Source of the DNA: Trabulsiella odontotermitis
GTDB lineage: Bacteria > Pseudomonadota > Gammaproteobacteria > Enterobacterales > Enterobacteriaceae
DNA length: 64,000 nt
Direction: 5' to 3'
NCBI RefSeq assembly: GCF_001297775.1
Contig: NZ_LIFX01000012.1
Span: 105,706-169,705 of the forward strand
In this document: piece after piece, positions 47,449-59,707 of the stretch
Position numbering within the stretch: position 1 is the stretch's first letter
Layout: the number at the start of each line of letters is the position of its first letter
Position numbers and translations under genes: made by a program
Notes under the pieces: generated by a model
Seen by the model: only the letters and a program-made list of their open reading frames with translations
Database searches by the model: none
What the model was told of the DNA's origin: nothing

Positions 47449-47497
47449 GTCATATGGCTGAAATAATAGTGTCATAATAACGTCATTATTTCGTCAT
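47449..47497 (+). repeat. Helically phased GTCAT direct repeats
   Basis: GTCAT occurs at 47449, 47471, 47482 and 47493, i.e. at steps of 22, 11 and 11 bases, the same face of the DNA helix. It lies 125-170 bases before the ribbon-helix-helix-like gene at 47621; cooperative operator for an RHH protein is the likeliest meaning. Confidence 0.6.
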
Positions 47498-47535
47498 AAA
47501 TAAAAGGCAGAGTGAGATGAGGCGTATTCTTTTTG

Positions 47536-47556
47536 GGTATAAGTAAAAAATATACC
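47536..47556. repeat. Dyad GGTATA-N9-TATACC upstream of the two-gene operon
   Basis: Perfect 6-bp arms with an A-rich 9-base spacer, 65 bases before the start codon. May be a second regulatory site. Beyond this, the 47325-47620 gap is AT-rich and I see no further gene. Confidence 0.4.
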
Positions 47557-47620
47557 TCTGGAACAATGTGTTAACTTAGTGTATTAAATACTGGATATTT
47601 TCATACGGGGACACGTTAAC

Positions 47621-47869
47621 ATGGCCACTGTAGTTTTGAATGTTAAAATTGACGAAGCCTTAAAAGAAAGACTGCGCCATTATGCAGAAGTCAATAACGA
47701 GAATTTGAGTACCGCAACAGAGAAACTGCTGCTGCTCGCCTTCGATGCGGCAGAAGAGGCGGGAGTATCAGAAGATGACGTGGACAGTCAGCATACCGAA
47801 GAAGATGTAACTCCTTTTACTCCTAAAGAAATCAAAGCGTTACGTAAACTTCTGAAGAAGAAAAAATGA
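47621..47869 (+). CDS. Small protein with probable ribbon-helix-helix N-terminus
   Basis: 82 residues, not assigned to a named family. Residues 3-45 (VVLNVKIDEALKERLRHYAE ... LSTATEKLLLLAFDAA) have the strand-helix-helix pattern of CopG/Arc proteins; residues 46-65 are acidic and the tail is FTPKEIKALRKLLKKKK, very basic. GGGGACACGTTAAC precedes the ATG. Its last four bases overlap the next gene (ATGA), so the two are co-translated. RHH proteins often are antitoxins, but a toxin partner is unproven. Confidence 0.75.
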   Translation: MATVVLNVKIDEALKERLRHYAEVNNENLSTATEKLLLLAFDAAEEAGVSEDDVDSQHTEEDVTPFTPKEIKALRKLLKKKK

Positions 47870-48081
47870 AACAGCAACTCTCAACAGCCAGCAACTATAA
47901 CGAAGCCTGTGAGCTGCTACGCTCGGGTTACGTTAAACATGTTCGACTGAACTGGAACATCGGGAGCGATGAATTTTTCCGCATTGCTTCCGACTGGTGT
48001 GATACCGGTGCGAAAATCAAAAAAGATGGCGACGGGTTTATTATCTCGCTGAAAGGTTTTCCTGTCCCACGGCAACACTAA
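47866..48081 (+). CDS. Unrecognised 71-residue protein, second gene of a coupled pair
   Basis: 71 residues; I do not recognise the family. Predicted alternating alpha/beta, with NEACELLRSGYVKHVRLNW, two cysteines (C16, C45) and IKKDGDGFIISLKGFP, no signal peptide or membrane segment. Start overlaps the previous stop by four bases. Followed by a strong terminator hairpin, so this two-gene unit is complete. Confidence 0.7.
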   Translation: MKQQLSTASNYNEACELLRSGYVKHVRLNWNIGSDEFFRIASDWCDTGAKIKKDGDGFIISLKGFPVPRQH

Positions 48082-48170
48082 TTTCGTCATCTTTCTTTCA
48101 CAATATGATGGGATGATGAACTGTAATTAAGACACTCTAATCATCTCATATCATCATGGACGGTGATTTA

Positions 48171-48202
48171 GACGAACTCTTCGGAGTTCGTCAATTTCTC
48201 TT
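48171..48202 (+). terminator. Terminator with UUCG tetraloop
   Basis: Perfect 9-bp stem GACGAACTC-TTCG-GAGTTCGTC (48171-48192), then AATTTCTCTTTT. The C(UUCG)G loop makes it very stable. Confidence 0.8.
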
Positions 48203-48210
48203 TTCCCCGG

Positions 48211-49638
48211 TTATATTATTTTACGCATTCGCATCACGTTATGTTGACCTGCCAGTGAATCCCATAACGGCTGTAAGGTATTAAATGCCGCCCGTAATGC
48301 GTTATCTTCCAGCGTAAAAGGAATGCGCAAATAACGATCAAAAGCACCCGCCAGGCCAAACCGTGTGCCGGTACCCAAATGGATCCCGCTGCTTTCCGCG
48401 CGCGCGGCAAACAGCGTCGCCAGCATATCCGGCAGCTCAACCCAGAACGAAAGACCGCCGTCTGGCTGCGTAAACCGCCACTGCGGGAAATACTCTTCCA
48501 TCAGTTGACGGCACATATCCCGTCGGGCCGTGAGCATCTGGCGGCGCGCAGGCAGCAGCGTTGATGCGTTTTCCACCAGCCAGCAGGAGGCGAGCTGTTC
48601 CAGCAGCGGCGAACCGAGATCCAGCGTATCGCGGGTCTGGATAAGCGACGCAATGGTGCGTGATGACGCGCGGATCCAGCCGAGCCGCAGCCCACCCCAG
48701 AAACTTTTTCCCGCCGAACCCAGCGTAATCACCGGTGCGTCGACATTGAATGCCGCCAGCGGTGGCGGCGGTGGCGCGTTGTACCACAGATCCACCATCG
48801 TCTCGTCGATCACCAGCGTAGTACGCGAGCGGGCGGCGAGGTCCGCAACGCGCTGCCGCGTGGCGCTGTCCATACAACGGCCGGTGGGGTTATGGAAATC
48901 GGGCATCAGGTAGGCCAGACGCGGGGCGGTTTGCGCGAACGTCGCGGTCAGCCCGTCCACATCCCAGCCCTGTTCCGGCAACGACACGCCGACCGGGCGG
49001 CAGGAGGCGCCCTGAATGGCGGCGATGGCCAGCGGATAGGTCGGGTTATCGACCACCACGCGATCCCCCGGCCCGGTCAGATGGCGCAGGATCAGCGCCA
49101 GACCGCTGACGGCGCCGTTGACAATCATCACCTCGTCGGCGCGCGTCGCCAGCCCCCGTTCGCAGTAACGCCGGGCGATGGCTTCACGCAGGGCCAGCAG
49201 ACCCTGCTGATCGTAGCCGGTACTGGTGAGGTGCTGCGGTAACACTGTCAACGCATGGCTGAATGCCTGATGAATTTCCGGCCCGGCAGCCAGTGCGGCG
49301 GTGGAGAGGTCCAGCGCCTGCGTCGCTGACATGCGGGTCGGTACCGCCGGACGGCTCTCCGGCAGGATCACCCGTGAACCGCTGCCGTGACGACTGACAA
49401 TATAGCCTTCGTCGCGCAACTGCCCGAGCGCGGTGGCGATGGTGGTACGACTGACCGCCAGCGCGCTCGCCAGTTCACGTTCGCCAGGCAAACGGCTATC
49501 CAGCGCCAGCCGGCCGTCGAGGATCAACAGGCGCAGCGCGTCAGCCAACTGCCGCCACAGCGGTGTGCGTGAGGTGGTTTCCTGCCAGTGGCCGAGCAGG
49601 CGCACCAGCGATTGGGTTCCGGAACGACGAGGTGACAT
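48211..49638 (-). CDS. MocR-type GntR/aminotransferase regulator
   Basis: 475 residues. GntR winged helix (about 20-88; PLWRQLADALRLLILDG, RLPGERELASALAVSRTT), then an aminotransferase-like domain with the PLP lysine at Lys311 (GSAGKSFWGGLRLGW), PDFHNPTG (Asn250) and Asp278. MocR proteins bind PLP or its aldimines and control adjacent genes. Divergent from a YczE-like membrane protein, a recurring MocR partner. Confidence 0.92.
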   Translation of the reverse strand: MSPRRSGTQSLVRLLGHWQETTSRTPLWRQLADALRLLILDGRLALDSRLPGERELASALAVSRTTIATALGQLRDEGYIVSRHGSGSRVILPESRPAVPTRMSATQALDLSTAALAAGPEIHQAFSHALTVLPQHLTSTGYDQQGLLALREAIARRYCERGLATRADEVMIVNGAVSGLALILRHLTGPGDRVVVDNPTYPLAIAAIQGASCRPVGVSLPEQGWDVDGLTATFAQTAPRLAYLMPDFHNPTGRCMDSATRQRVADLAARSRTTLVIDETMVDLWYNAPPPPPLAAFNVDAPVITLGSAGKSFWGGLRLGWIRASSRTIASLIQTRDTLDLGSPLLEQLASCWLVENASTLLPARRQMLTARRDMCRQLMEEYFPQWRFTQPDGGLSFWVELPDMLATLFAARAESSGIHLGTGTRFGLAGAFDRYLRIPFTLEDNALRAAFNTLQPLWDSLAGQHNVMRMRKII

Positions 49639-49670
49639 AGCAGTCCACTTTCTAAAAACTGGTCATTAAT

Positions 49671-49707
49671 CATAACGCCATTTTTCCGCATGATGAAAGC
49701 ATAACGC
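49671..49707. promoter_or_regulatory. Direct repeats CATAACGC in the MocR divergent promoter
   Basis: CATAACGC at 49671-49678 and 49700-49707, 29 bases apart, in the 87-base gap between the regulator and the membrane-protein gene. MocR regulators commonly bind direct repeats. Confidence 0.5.
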
Positions 49708-49725
49708 GGTTAACTGAGGTGAAAA

Positions 49726-53485
<3,760 letters not shown>

Positions 53486-53547
53486 ACTTATCGACGACAG
53501 ATGCGGTCAGACACGCTGGCCGCACTGCTCACTTCGGAGGTTCTCTC

Positions 53548-53901
53548 ATGAAGTATGTTGATGGTTTTGTTGTTGCCGTACCGGCGAAAAATAAGGAGGC
53601 GTATCGCCAGATGGCGGCAAAAGCGGCGCCGTTGTTTAAGGAGTTTGGCGCCACCCGCGTGGTGGAGTGTTGGGCAGACGATGTCCCTGACGGGAAACTG
53701 ACCGATTTCCGCATGGCGGTGAAAGCGGAGGACGACGAAGAGGTGGTTTTCAGTTGGATTGAGTACCCCTCGAAAGAGGTGCGCGATGCCGCAAACGCCA
53801 AAATGATGGCCGACCCGCGGATGAAAGAGTTCGGCGAAACAATGCCGTTTGACGGCAAACGTATGATCTACGGCGGCTTTGCGCCACTTCTCGACGAGTA
53901 G
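53548..53901 (+). CDS. ybaA: DUF1428 protein YbaA
   Basis: 117 residues, exact E. coli length. Dimeric alpha/beta-barrel-type DUF1428 fold: MKYVDGFVVAVPAKNKEAYR, VVECWADDVPDG and EEVVFSWIEYPS. Function unknown. In E. coli it is adjacent to pdeB; here rcnAR and a flavin reductase intervene. Confidence 0.95.
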   Translation: MKYVDGFVVAVPAKNKEAYRQMAAKAAPLFKEFGATRVVECWADDVPDGKLTDFRMAVKAEDDEEVVFSWIEYPSKEVRDAANAKMMADPRMKEFGETMPFDGKRMIYGGFAPLLDE

Positions 53902-53945
53902 TTTGTCTGGCTGTGCGGCGTGACCGCCAGCCAGTTGTCTGTGTT

Positions 53946-54764
53946 TTACCGAATACCGCTCAGACCGTGCACCATCATGTAAATCCCGACCGCAATGATC
54001 AATACGCCTGAAATCCACGGTGCTTTCTGCGACAGTTCCCCAAACCCTTGCCAGCGCGAAGAAACATGCTTCAGACTCAGTGCCGCGATGGCACCGGAGG
54101 CGACCAGCGTCAGCGCCAGCCCGACACTAAAACTCAGCACCAGCGTGGCGCCCAGCGCGACCTGCTTCAGTTGCAGGCAAATCAGCAACACGGTGATCGA
54201 GGCCGGGCAGGGGATCAACCCGCCCGTCAGGCCAAACAGCGCAATCTGCCCGGTGGTGACGTTCTGCCCCTGAAAGCGACGGTTTATTTCTTTGGCATGG
54301 GCGAAGGCGTGGGCATCCAGCCCTTCTGCCGTCACCAGTTCATCATGATGATGGTGATCGTGGTGATGGTCGTGCTCATGATCATGATGATGATCGTGGT
54401 CGTGATGATGGTGATCATGCGGCTGCGTCGCGCGCCAGGTGCGCCACAGCATCCAGATGGCGATCAGAATAATGACGATACCGGAAATCAGCTGGAACCA
54501 GGGCTCGGACGTTTGCGCGTCCCAGCCGCGGCCAAACCACATTCCCGCCATGGCAATGATCCAGACAACGAGCGTATGCGACACCGTTGCCGCCAGCCCC
54601 AGCAACACCGCCTGCCTGAGCGTTCCCCGAATCGCCACAATAAAAGCGGCCATCATCGTTTTCGAGTGGCCGGGCTCCAGGCCGTGCAGCGCGCCGAGCA
54701 AAATCGCACTGGGAATGAACAGCCAGGCGTTTCCCTGCTGCAGCAATGAGGAGAAGTCGTTCAT
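53946..54764 (-). CDS. rcnA: Nickel/cobalt efflux protein RcnA
   Basis: 272 residues from ATG 54764. Six transmembrane segments with HGLEPGHSKTMMAAF in the first and GGLIPCPASITVLL, and a long cytoplasmic loop (about 115-140) that is almost entirely His and Asp (HHHHDHDHHHDHEHDHHH). It exports Ni(II) and Co(II). A 51-codon upstream extension lies across the operators and is not translated. Confidence 0.95.
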   Translation of the reverse strand: MNDFSSLLQQGNAWLFIPSAILLGALHGLEPGHSKTMMAAFIVAIRGTLRQAVLLGLAATVSHTLVVWIIAMAGMWFGRGWDAQTSEPWFQLISGIVIILIAIWMLWRTWRATQPHDHHHHDHDHHHDHEHDHHHDHHHHDELVTAEGLDAHAFAHAKEINRRFQGQNVTTGQIALFGLTGGLIPCPASITVLLICLQLKQVALGATLVLSFSVGLALTLVASGAIAALSLKHVSSRWQGFGELSQKAPWISGVLIIAVGIYMMVHGLSGIR

Positions 54765-54796
54765 AAAAAGATCCTTGCCATAAAGTGGCGTTATCA

Positions 54797-54811
54797 TACT
54801 CCCCCCGGGTA
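54797..54811. promoter_or_regulatory. RcnR operator, site 1 (degenerate)
   Basis: TACTCCCCCCGGGTA fits TACT-N-C6-AGTA at 13 of 15 positions. E. coli also has two such sites between rcnR and rcnA. Confidence 0.65.
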
Positions 54812-54817
54812 TAATTA

Positions 54818-54832
54818 TACTACCCCCCAGTA
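54818..54832. promoter_or_regulatory. RcnR operator, site 2
   Basis: TACTACCCCCCAGTA is a perfect match to the known TACT-N-C6-AGTA (G-tract) operator, in the divergent rcnR-rcnA gap. Confidence 0.9.
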
Positions 54833-54896
54833 GAAAAATGGGCCGCTGAGGGAGAGCATGATATGCTGGCAACCGAATTAACAGCAGGATCCCGCT

Positions 54897-55169
54897 ATGT
54901 CGCATACCGTTCGTCACAAGAAGATGTTATTGACTCGCCTGAAGAAAATTCAGGGGCAGAGCAGTGCGCTGGAAAAAATGCTCAATCGCGAGCATGAGTG
55001 TGCAGAAGTCCTGCAACAGCTCGCCGCCATCCGCGGGGCGGTGAACGGCATGATGTTGCAGGTGATTCAGGGACATCTGACCGATCATGTGGTCAAAGAA
55101 TCCGCCGAAGAACAGCGCGAGGCGGATCTTGAGGTAGTGATGCAGGTGATCAAATCCTATCTGAAATAG
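54897..55169 (+). CDS. rcnR: Nickel/cobalt-responsive repressor RcnR
   Basis: 90 residues, exact length. CsoR/RcnR all-helical fold. Metal ligands His3, Cys35, His60 and His64 are all present, so Ni/Co sensing should be intact. Divergent from rcnA with both operators in between. Confidence 0.96.
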   Translation: MSHTVRHKKMLLTRLKKIQGQSSALEKMLNREHECAEVLQQLAAIRGAVNGMMLQVIQGHLTDHVVKESAEEQREADLEVVMQVIKSYLK

Positions 55170-55172
55170 GGT

Positions 55173-55721
55173 TTACGACACCTTAGTAAACAGCTTGCGA
55201 CGGTCGATCACCTCGCCATCCGTCCGGAAAAGTCCGCCGCCGGGGTAATGCAGCGTTTGTGGCCATTCGGGCTCAGGTTTCACGCGGGCTGCCACCACTT
55301 CGAAAATAAAAAAGTTGTAGTTATCGACCAGCGCATCGTCATATAAACGGCACTCAAAACTGCCGTGGCATTCGGCTATCGCGCTGGCGTGAACATGTTC
55401 GCATTTTTCCGCCGTCAGGCCGAATTCAGAAAATTTATCGACACGATCGCCATCGCAATTACCGATTTTCGCCACGGTGTCGGCCATGCTGGCATCAGGA
55501 AGGTTTATCACGCACTCGCCACTCTGGCGGATCATGTCAAAGCTGATATTACCGGCGGAGATCATGCAGCCAACCAGCGACGGGGTGAATTCCAGAATCG
55601 TGTGCCAGCCGAGGGTCATTATATTATTGCGACCCTGCCAGCGGCTGCTGATCAGTACCACCGGACCGGGTTCCAGCCAGTGGCGGACGTCGTGCAACGG
55701 CCAGGGTTTCTTTTGCATCAT
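55173..55721 (-). CDS. Flavin reductase-like FMN-binding protein
   Basis: 182 residues. Split-barrel flavin-reductase domain: GPVVLISSRWQGRNNIMTLGWHT, GNISFDMIRQSGECVINLPD, GLTAEKC. It could be a flavin reductase or other FMN oxidoreductase. Convergent with rcnR and 38 bases upstream of pdeB's 3' end region on the same strand; two adjacent ATGs (55721, 55718). Confidence 0.85.
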   Translation of the reverse strand: MMQKKPWPLHDVRHWLEPGPVVLISSRWQGRNNIMTLGWHTILEFTPSLVGCMISAGNISFDMIRQSGECVINLPDASMADTVAKIGNCDGDRVDKFSEFGLTAEKCEHVHASAIAECHGSFECRLYDDALVDNYNFFIFEVVAARVKPEPEWPQTLHYPGGGLFRTDGEVIDRRKLFTKVS

Positions 55722-55759
55722 GATTAATCCTCATCAGGAGAACACCATGACGGTGCGGC

Positions 55760-57319
55760 TCACGGTGCTCTGAGGTTCTCTTCTGCCCACAGCATAAAAT
55801 CTGCTTTAGGCAGTGCCTTACTGTACAACCAGCCCTGACCGTACTGCACACCATGCGCCCGCAGCCAGTCGCGCTGGGCTGTCGTTTCCACACCTTCGGC
55901 AACCATCGCCAGTTTCAGCGATTTTGCCATCTCAATAATATGCGGCGTCACCTGTTTATATTCCAGCGCATCAACAAAAGACTTGTCGATTTTGAGCGTA
56001 TCCACGTCCAGATCCTGTAAATAGCTCAGGCTGGAGTAGCCAGTGCCGAAATCATCAATATAGATGGCGTGACCGTTTTTACGATATTGCGTCAGTGCTG
56101 GCAACGTGGCATTCGGATCGGCAAACCCGCGTTCGGTCAGCTCAAGGGCGATTTGCGACGGCGCCACCTGCCACTGGTTGAGCTGCTTGCTGAGAAACGC
56201 CGCCAGCGCCGGAGACAGTAAATCCTCTGCTGACAGATTGATCGAGACGTGAAAATCCGGGTGCAGATGCAGCCACTTGCCCAGATCCTGAAAGACGTTG
56301 GCAATGACCCGCTCGGTGAGTCTGGTGATAAGCCCGGTCTGTTCTGCCAGCGGAACGAAAATTTCGGGCGACAGCCAGCTACCGTCCGGCTGCTGCCAGC
56401 GCGCCAGTGCTTCGGCGCCGACGATTTTGCCGCTGCTCAGCGACACAATTGGCTGGTAATGCACCGAGATATCGTTGGCGTTGATCGCGTCCAGCATCCG
56501 GTGATGAGGCGACTGCAAACGGCGCAGCAAACGCACGATAAAAAAGCAGGTTAACAGGCTGACCAGAATGCCAATCGGCATCCACACCAGTAACTGACGA
56601 TGCCACTGTACTTCCAGTGGCTTAAGGGATGACCAGGTCAGGATCGCCAGACCGAGGTCCGGGTATTCCCGCAGATTGTAAATGGCGCTTTTGTTTTTCA
56701 GCGTCGGTAATTGCGCTTTCAGCATCTGCTGCCAGATGGCCAGGTCTACCGGTGTTGTCGAGGCAATAACACGTTGTCCTTTGATGCCAATCAGCGCGGC
56801 CTCAATCTTATTCGTGCCTGCCGGAAGCACATCGATAAGCGAGCCGGGATCAATCATTACCATATAATTCCCCAAACCCATCGCGCCCATGAAGTGCCTG
56901 ATACCAAGGTCGTTTTGCTGGGTTAACCAGGCTTTGTAGCCGTCCGGCGTCATGTGATCAGGGGGAGGAAAGGTGAACTCCTGGCTGTGGCGCTCAAGCG
57001 ATGAGCATTGCGGTACCGCATTTTCTGTCCACAGGACTTCCTGAACATAACGGTGGGTATAGGAAATCTGACGCATCGAACGCAGGTGCGCTCTGCTGCA
57101 GGGGACGCCGGTGAAGGTGTTTGCCTGATCCAGTGCCTCTTTTGCCTGTTGCGTCACCATGTTAGTGCGCATCAGGACCCGTTCGGTGTAGGAATTCAGC
57201 TCCTGGATAAAAGCGTCATGAGCCTGACGATTCGCCAGCCAGACGCTGAGGATGATGGGAGCAAAAACAGAAAGGATCAAAACACCTGTTACCAGGCTCA
57301 CCAGATGTCGCGTCGTCAC
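55760..57319 (-). CDS. pdeB: Cyclic-di-GMP phosphodiesterase PdeB (YlaB)
   Basis: 519 residues. Two transmembrane helices flank a periplasmic CSS domain (about 30-240) with the CSS motif VPQCSSLERHS, followed by a cytosolic EAL domain (about 265-519). Key residues are present: EALARW, SINLSAEDLL, ELTERGF, DDFGTGYSSL and KIDKSFV, so it should be active. CSS-type phosphodiesterases are controlled by the redox state of the periplasmic cysteines. Confidence 0.94.
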   Translation of the reverse strand: MTTRHLVSLVTGVLILSVFAPIILSVWLANRQAHDAFIQELNSYTERVLMRTNMVTQQAKEALDQANTFTGVPCSRAHLRSMRQISYTHRYVQEVLWTENAVPQCSSLERHSQEFTFPPPDHMTPDGYKAWLTQQNDLGIRHFMGAMGLGNYMVMIDPGSLIDVLPAGTNKIEAALIGIKGQRVIASTTPVDLAIWQQMLKAQLPTLKNKSAIYNLREYPDLGLAILTWSSLKPLEVQWHRQLLVWMPIGILVSLLTCFFIVRLLRRLQSPHHRMLDAINANDISVHYQPIVSLSSGKIVGAEALARWQQPDGSWLSPEIFVPLAEQTGLITRLTERVIANVFQDLGKWLHLHPDFHVSINLSAEDLLSPALAAFLSKQLNQWQVAPSQIALELTERGFADPNATLPALTQYRKNGHAIYIDDFGTGYSSLSYLQDLDVDTLKIDKSFVDALEYKQVTPHIIEMAKSLKLAMVAEGVETTAQRDWLRAHGVQYGQGWLYSKALPKADFMLWAEENLRAP

Positions 57320-57436
57320 AGACCTTCCCTTTTAAAAGGCTGATATCAGTAAAACTATTATACGCGATGGTGGAAAATACTACCTGCGGTCATGGGGAAA
57401 AGGGAGCGCCTGGCGGTCACTCCCGGAAGAGAAGGC

Positions 57437-58108
57437 TTAGCGCCGATGCGCCAGTGCGCGAACCAGTCGGTCGCCCGCCATTTGCACGCCCTGCACCAGC
57501 AATATGAGGATGGCGACGGTGCCAAACATGATCTGATTATTAAAGCGCTGATAGCCGTAACGGATCGCCAGATCGCCAAGCCCGCCGCCGCCAATGACGC
57601 CTGCCATTGATGAGAAACCAATCAGCATTACCACCGTTAAGGTGATAGCGGCCAGTAGCGTCGGTAGCGCTTCCGGCAGTAGCGCTTTGGCGATCACCTG
57701 CCAGAGATTACCGCCCATCGACAAAATCGCTTCGATGCGACCGTAATCCACCTCATCCAGCGCGTTTTCCGTCAGGCGCGCAAAAAATGGAAACGCGCCG
57801 ATGGTGACCGGAACAATGGCCGCCGTGCTGCCAAGCGTCGTACCGACCAGCAACCGTGTGAAGGGGATCATGGCGATCAGCAACACGATAAACGGCAGTG
57901 AACGACCGACGTTAATGACCGCCCCCAGCACGGCGTTGATTTTTGGCAACGGCAGTAGTCCGTCACGGCGCGAAACGAACAACAGAACACCGAGCGGCAG
58001 ACCGATAAGCACGGTGAACAGCGCGGCGAAGCCTACCATGTACAGCGTCTCCAGCGTGCCGTTGAGCAGCACTGGCCATAAATCTTCCCAGCTCATGCGA
58101 CTCCCCAT
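57437..58108 (-). CDS. MetI-like ABC transporter permease
   Basis: 223 residues from ATG 58108, which follows AGGAGGCTGTT. Five to six transmembrane helices; the permease loop [31 protein letters not shown] includes the EAA motif. MetI family imports methionine and related compounds. Last gene of the oxygenase-metQ-metN-metI operon; its start overlaps the ATPase gene by 16 bases. Confidence 0.92.
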   Translation of the reverse strand: MGSRMSWEDLWPVLLNGTLETLYMVGFAALFTVLIGLPLGVLLFVSRRDGLLPLPKINAVLGAVINVGRSLPFIVLLIAMIPFTRLLVGTTLGSTAAIVPVTIGAFPFFARLTENALDEVDYGRIEAILSMGGNLWQVIAKALLPEALPTLLAAITLTVVMLIGFSSMAGVIGGGGLGDLAIRYGYQRFNNQIMFGTVAILILLVQGVQMAGDRLVRALAHRR

Positions 58109-58884
58109 AACAGCCTCCTGTCGACGTTGTGACGCGCCAGAAAACGCCGTTCGGCGTCCGGGTCGGCAAGCAATGCCTGGCGTAGACGCGACCACGGCGA
58201 CACCAGCAAATCAGCAATACGCCCGCTTTCAATCAGTTCGCCGTTTTCCAGCAATGCCGCGTGATCGCAAAGCGTTTTAACCACCTCCAGTTGATGGGTG
58301 ATCAGAACGATCGTCAGGCCGAGCTGCTGGTTGATTTGCTCCAGCAGAGAAAGCACCGATGCGGTGGTTTCCGGATCAAGGGCGCTGGTGGCTTCGTCGC
58401 ACAGCAACACGTCAGGCCGGGCCGCCAGCGCTCTGGCGATACCGACACGCTGTTTTTGCCCGCCGGAAAGTTGCGACGGAAAAGCGGCGGCTTTTTCGCT
58501 GAGCCCGACCAGCGAAAGCAGTTCCGCCACCCGCGCCTGCCGCTGGCTTTTTGACACCCCGGCAATCTCCAGTGGAACGGCGATGTTATCGGCCACATTG
58601 CGGGCATGGAGTAAATTGAAGTGCTGAAAAATCATCCCGGTACGCAGCCGGTGCGCCCGCAGCGCGCGGCTGTCAAACAGACTGATGTCTTTACCATCGA
58701 ACAGAACACGGCCCGAGGAGGGCCGTTCCAGCATGTTCAGACAGCGGATCAGGGTGCTCTTTCCCGCACCGCTACGACCCAGAATGCCGTAAATGGCGCC
58801 GCGCGGGATCGTCAACGAGATGTCCTGAAGCGCCGGTCGGCCTGTTCCGGCATACTGCTTGCTCAGCCCTTCAATCTGGATCAT
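58093..58884 (-). CDS. MetN-like ABC transporter ATPase lacking the regulatory NIL domain
   Basis: 263 residues. Complete nucleotide-binding domain: Walker [10 protein letters not shown], signature LSGGQKQR, Walker [13 protein letters not shown], switch His LITHQ. MetN of E. coli has 343 residues with a C-terminal methionine-binding NIL domain; this one ends shortly after the ATPase, so feedback inhibition by internal methionine should be lost. Start overlaps metQ by four bases (ATGA). Confidence 0.92.
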   Translation of the reverse strand: MIQIEGLSKQYAGTGRPALQDISLTIPRGAIYGILGRSGAGKSTLIRCLNMLERPSSGRVLFDGKDISLFDSRALRAHRLRTGMIFQHFNLLHARNVADNIAVPLEIAGVSKSQRQARVAELLSLVGLSEKAAAFPSQLSGGQKQRVGIARALAARPDVLLCDEATSALDPETTASVLSLLEQINQQLGLTIVLITHQLEVVKTLCDHAALLENGELIESGRIADLLVSPWSRLRQALLADPDAERRFLARHNVDRRLLWGVA

Positions 58885-59687
58885 GACTGCGGCGTCGCCA
58901 CCGGGATCACCGACCCGTGGTAATGCTGACGGATAAACTCCGCCACCTGCGGTGAGGCCAGATCTTTCGCCAGTTCTTTGATGCGCGGATCATTCTCCAG
59001 TCGCGGCGTGGTGACCAGAATATTGGCGTACGGATTATGCTCCGCCTTCTCCAGCCCCAGTGCGTCTTTGGCCGGTGACAGGCCCGCTTCCAGGGCGTAG
59101 TTGCCGTTGATCACCGCGAGGTCAACGTCGTCCAGCGAACGGGGGATTTGCGGTGATTCAATCTCCAGGATCTTCAGCTTTTTCGGGTTATCGACGATAT
59201 CTTTCGGCGTCGCCAGGGTGGTTGCCGGATCGGTGAATTTCGCGTTGAGCTTGATCAGCCCCTGGCTTTGCAGCAGGAACAGCGAACGGCTCAGGTTGGT
59301 GGCATTGTTCGGTACGGCAACCGTGGCGCCGTCGGGCAGCGATGTAAAATCTTTATGCTTGTGGGAATAGATCCCGAGCGGCTCAATATGCACCGTCGCC
59401 GCGACAGCAAAGGTTTTGCCCAGCGCCTTTTCCTGATCTTTCAGATATGGCAGATGCTGGAAATAGTTGGCATCCACATCGCCATTCGCCAGCAACTCGT
59501 TGGCGTTCACGCCGCTGGTCAGTTCGACAATTTTCAGATCCAGTTTCGGATCCTGCTTTTTGATGAAGTTGAGGATTTCGGCGTGCGGCACCGGATCGGC
59601 GGCGATGCGTAATGCGTCGGCCTGAGCGCCCCATGCCAGTGAAAGCGCCAGCGTTACCCCTGCCAGTTTGAAAGCGGCATTTTTCAT
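58881..59687 (-). CDS. MetQ/NlpA-type substrate-binding protein (soluble, no lipobox)
   Basis: 268 residues. Signal peptide [20 protein letters not shown] ending AQA, then the NlpA domain ([47 protein letters not shown]). MetQ proteins are usually lipoproteins; this one has no cysteine at all, so it should be a free periplasmic protein. It delivers the substrate, presumably a methionine-like or other organosulfur compound. Confidence 0.92.
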   Translation of the reverse strand: MKNAAFKLAGVTLALSLAWGAQADALRIAADPVPHAEILNFIKKQDPKLDLKIVELTSGVNANELLANGDVDANYFQHLPYLKDQEKALGKTFAVAATVHIEPLGIYSHKHKDFTSLPDGATVAVPNNATNLSRSLFLLQSQGLIKLNAKFTDPATTLATPKDIVDNPKKLKILEIESPQIPRSLDDVDLAVINGNYALEAGLSPAKDALGLEKAEHNPYANILVTTPRLENDPRIKELAKDLASPQVAEFIRQHYHGSVIPVATPQS

Positions 59688-59707
59688 GATCTTATTCCTG
59701 TTGTTAT

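Noticed and set aside
54330..54425. CATGAT/GTGATG low-complexity stretch, considered as a CRISPR or minisatellite
   Set aside because: It encodes the His-rich metal-binding loop of RcnA.
54048..54749. 233-codon plus-strand frame over rcnA
   Set aside because: Methionine/valine repeat reflects the His-codon repeat of rcnA on the other strand.
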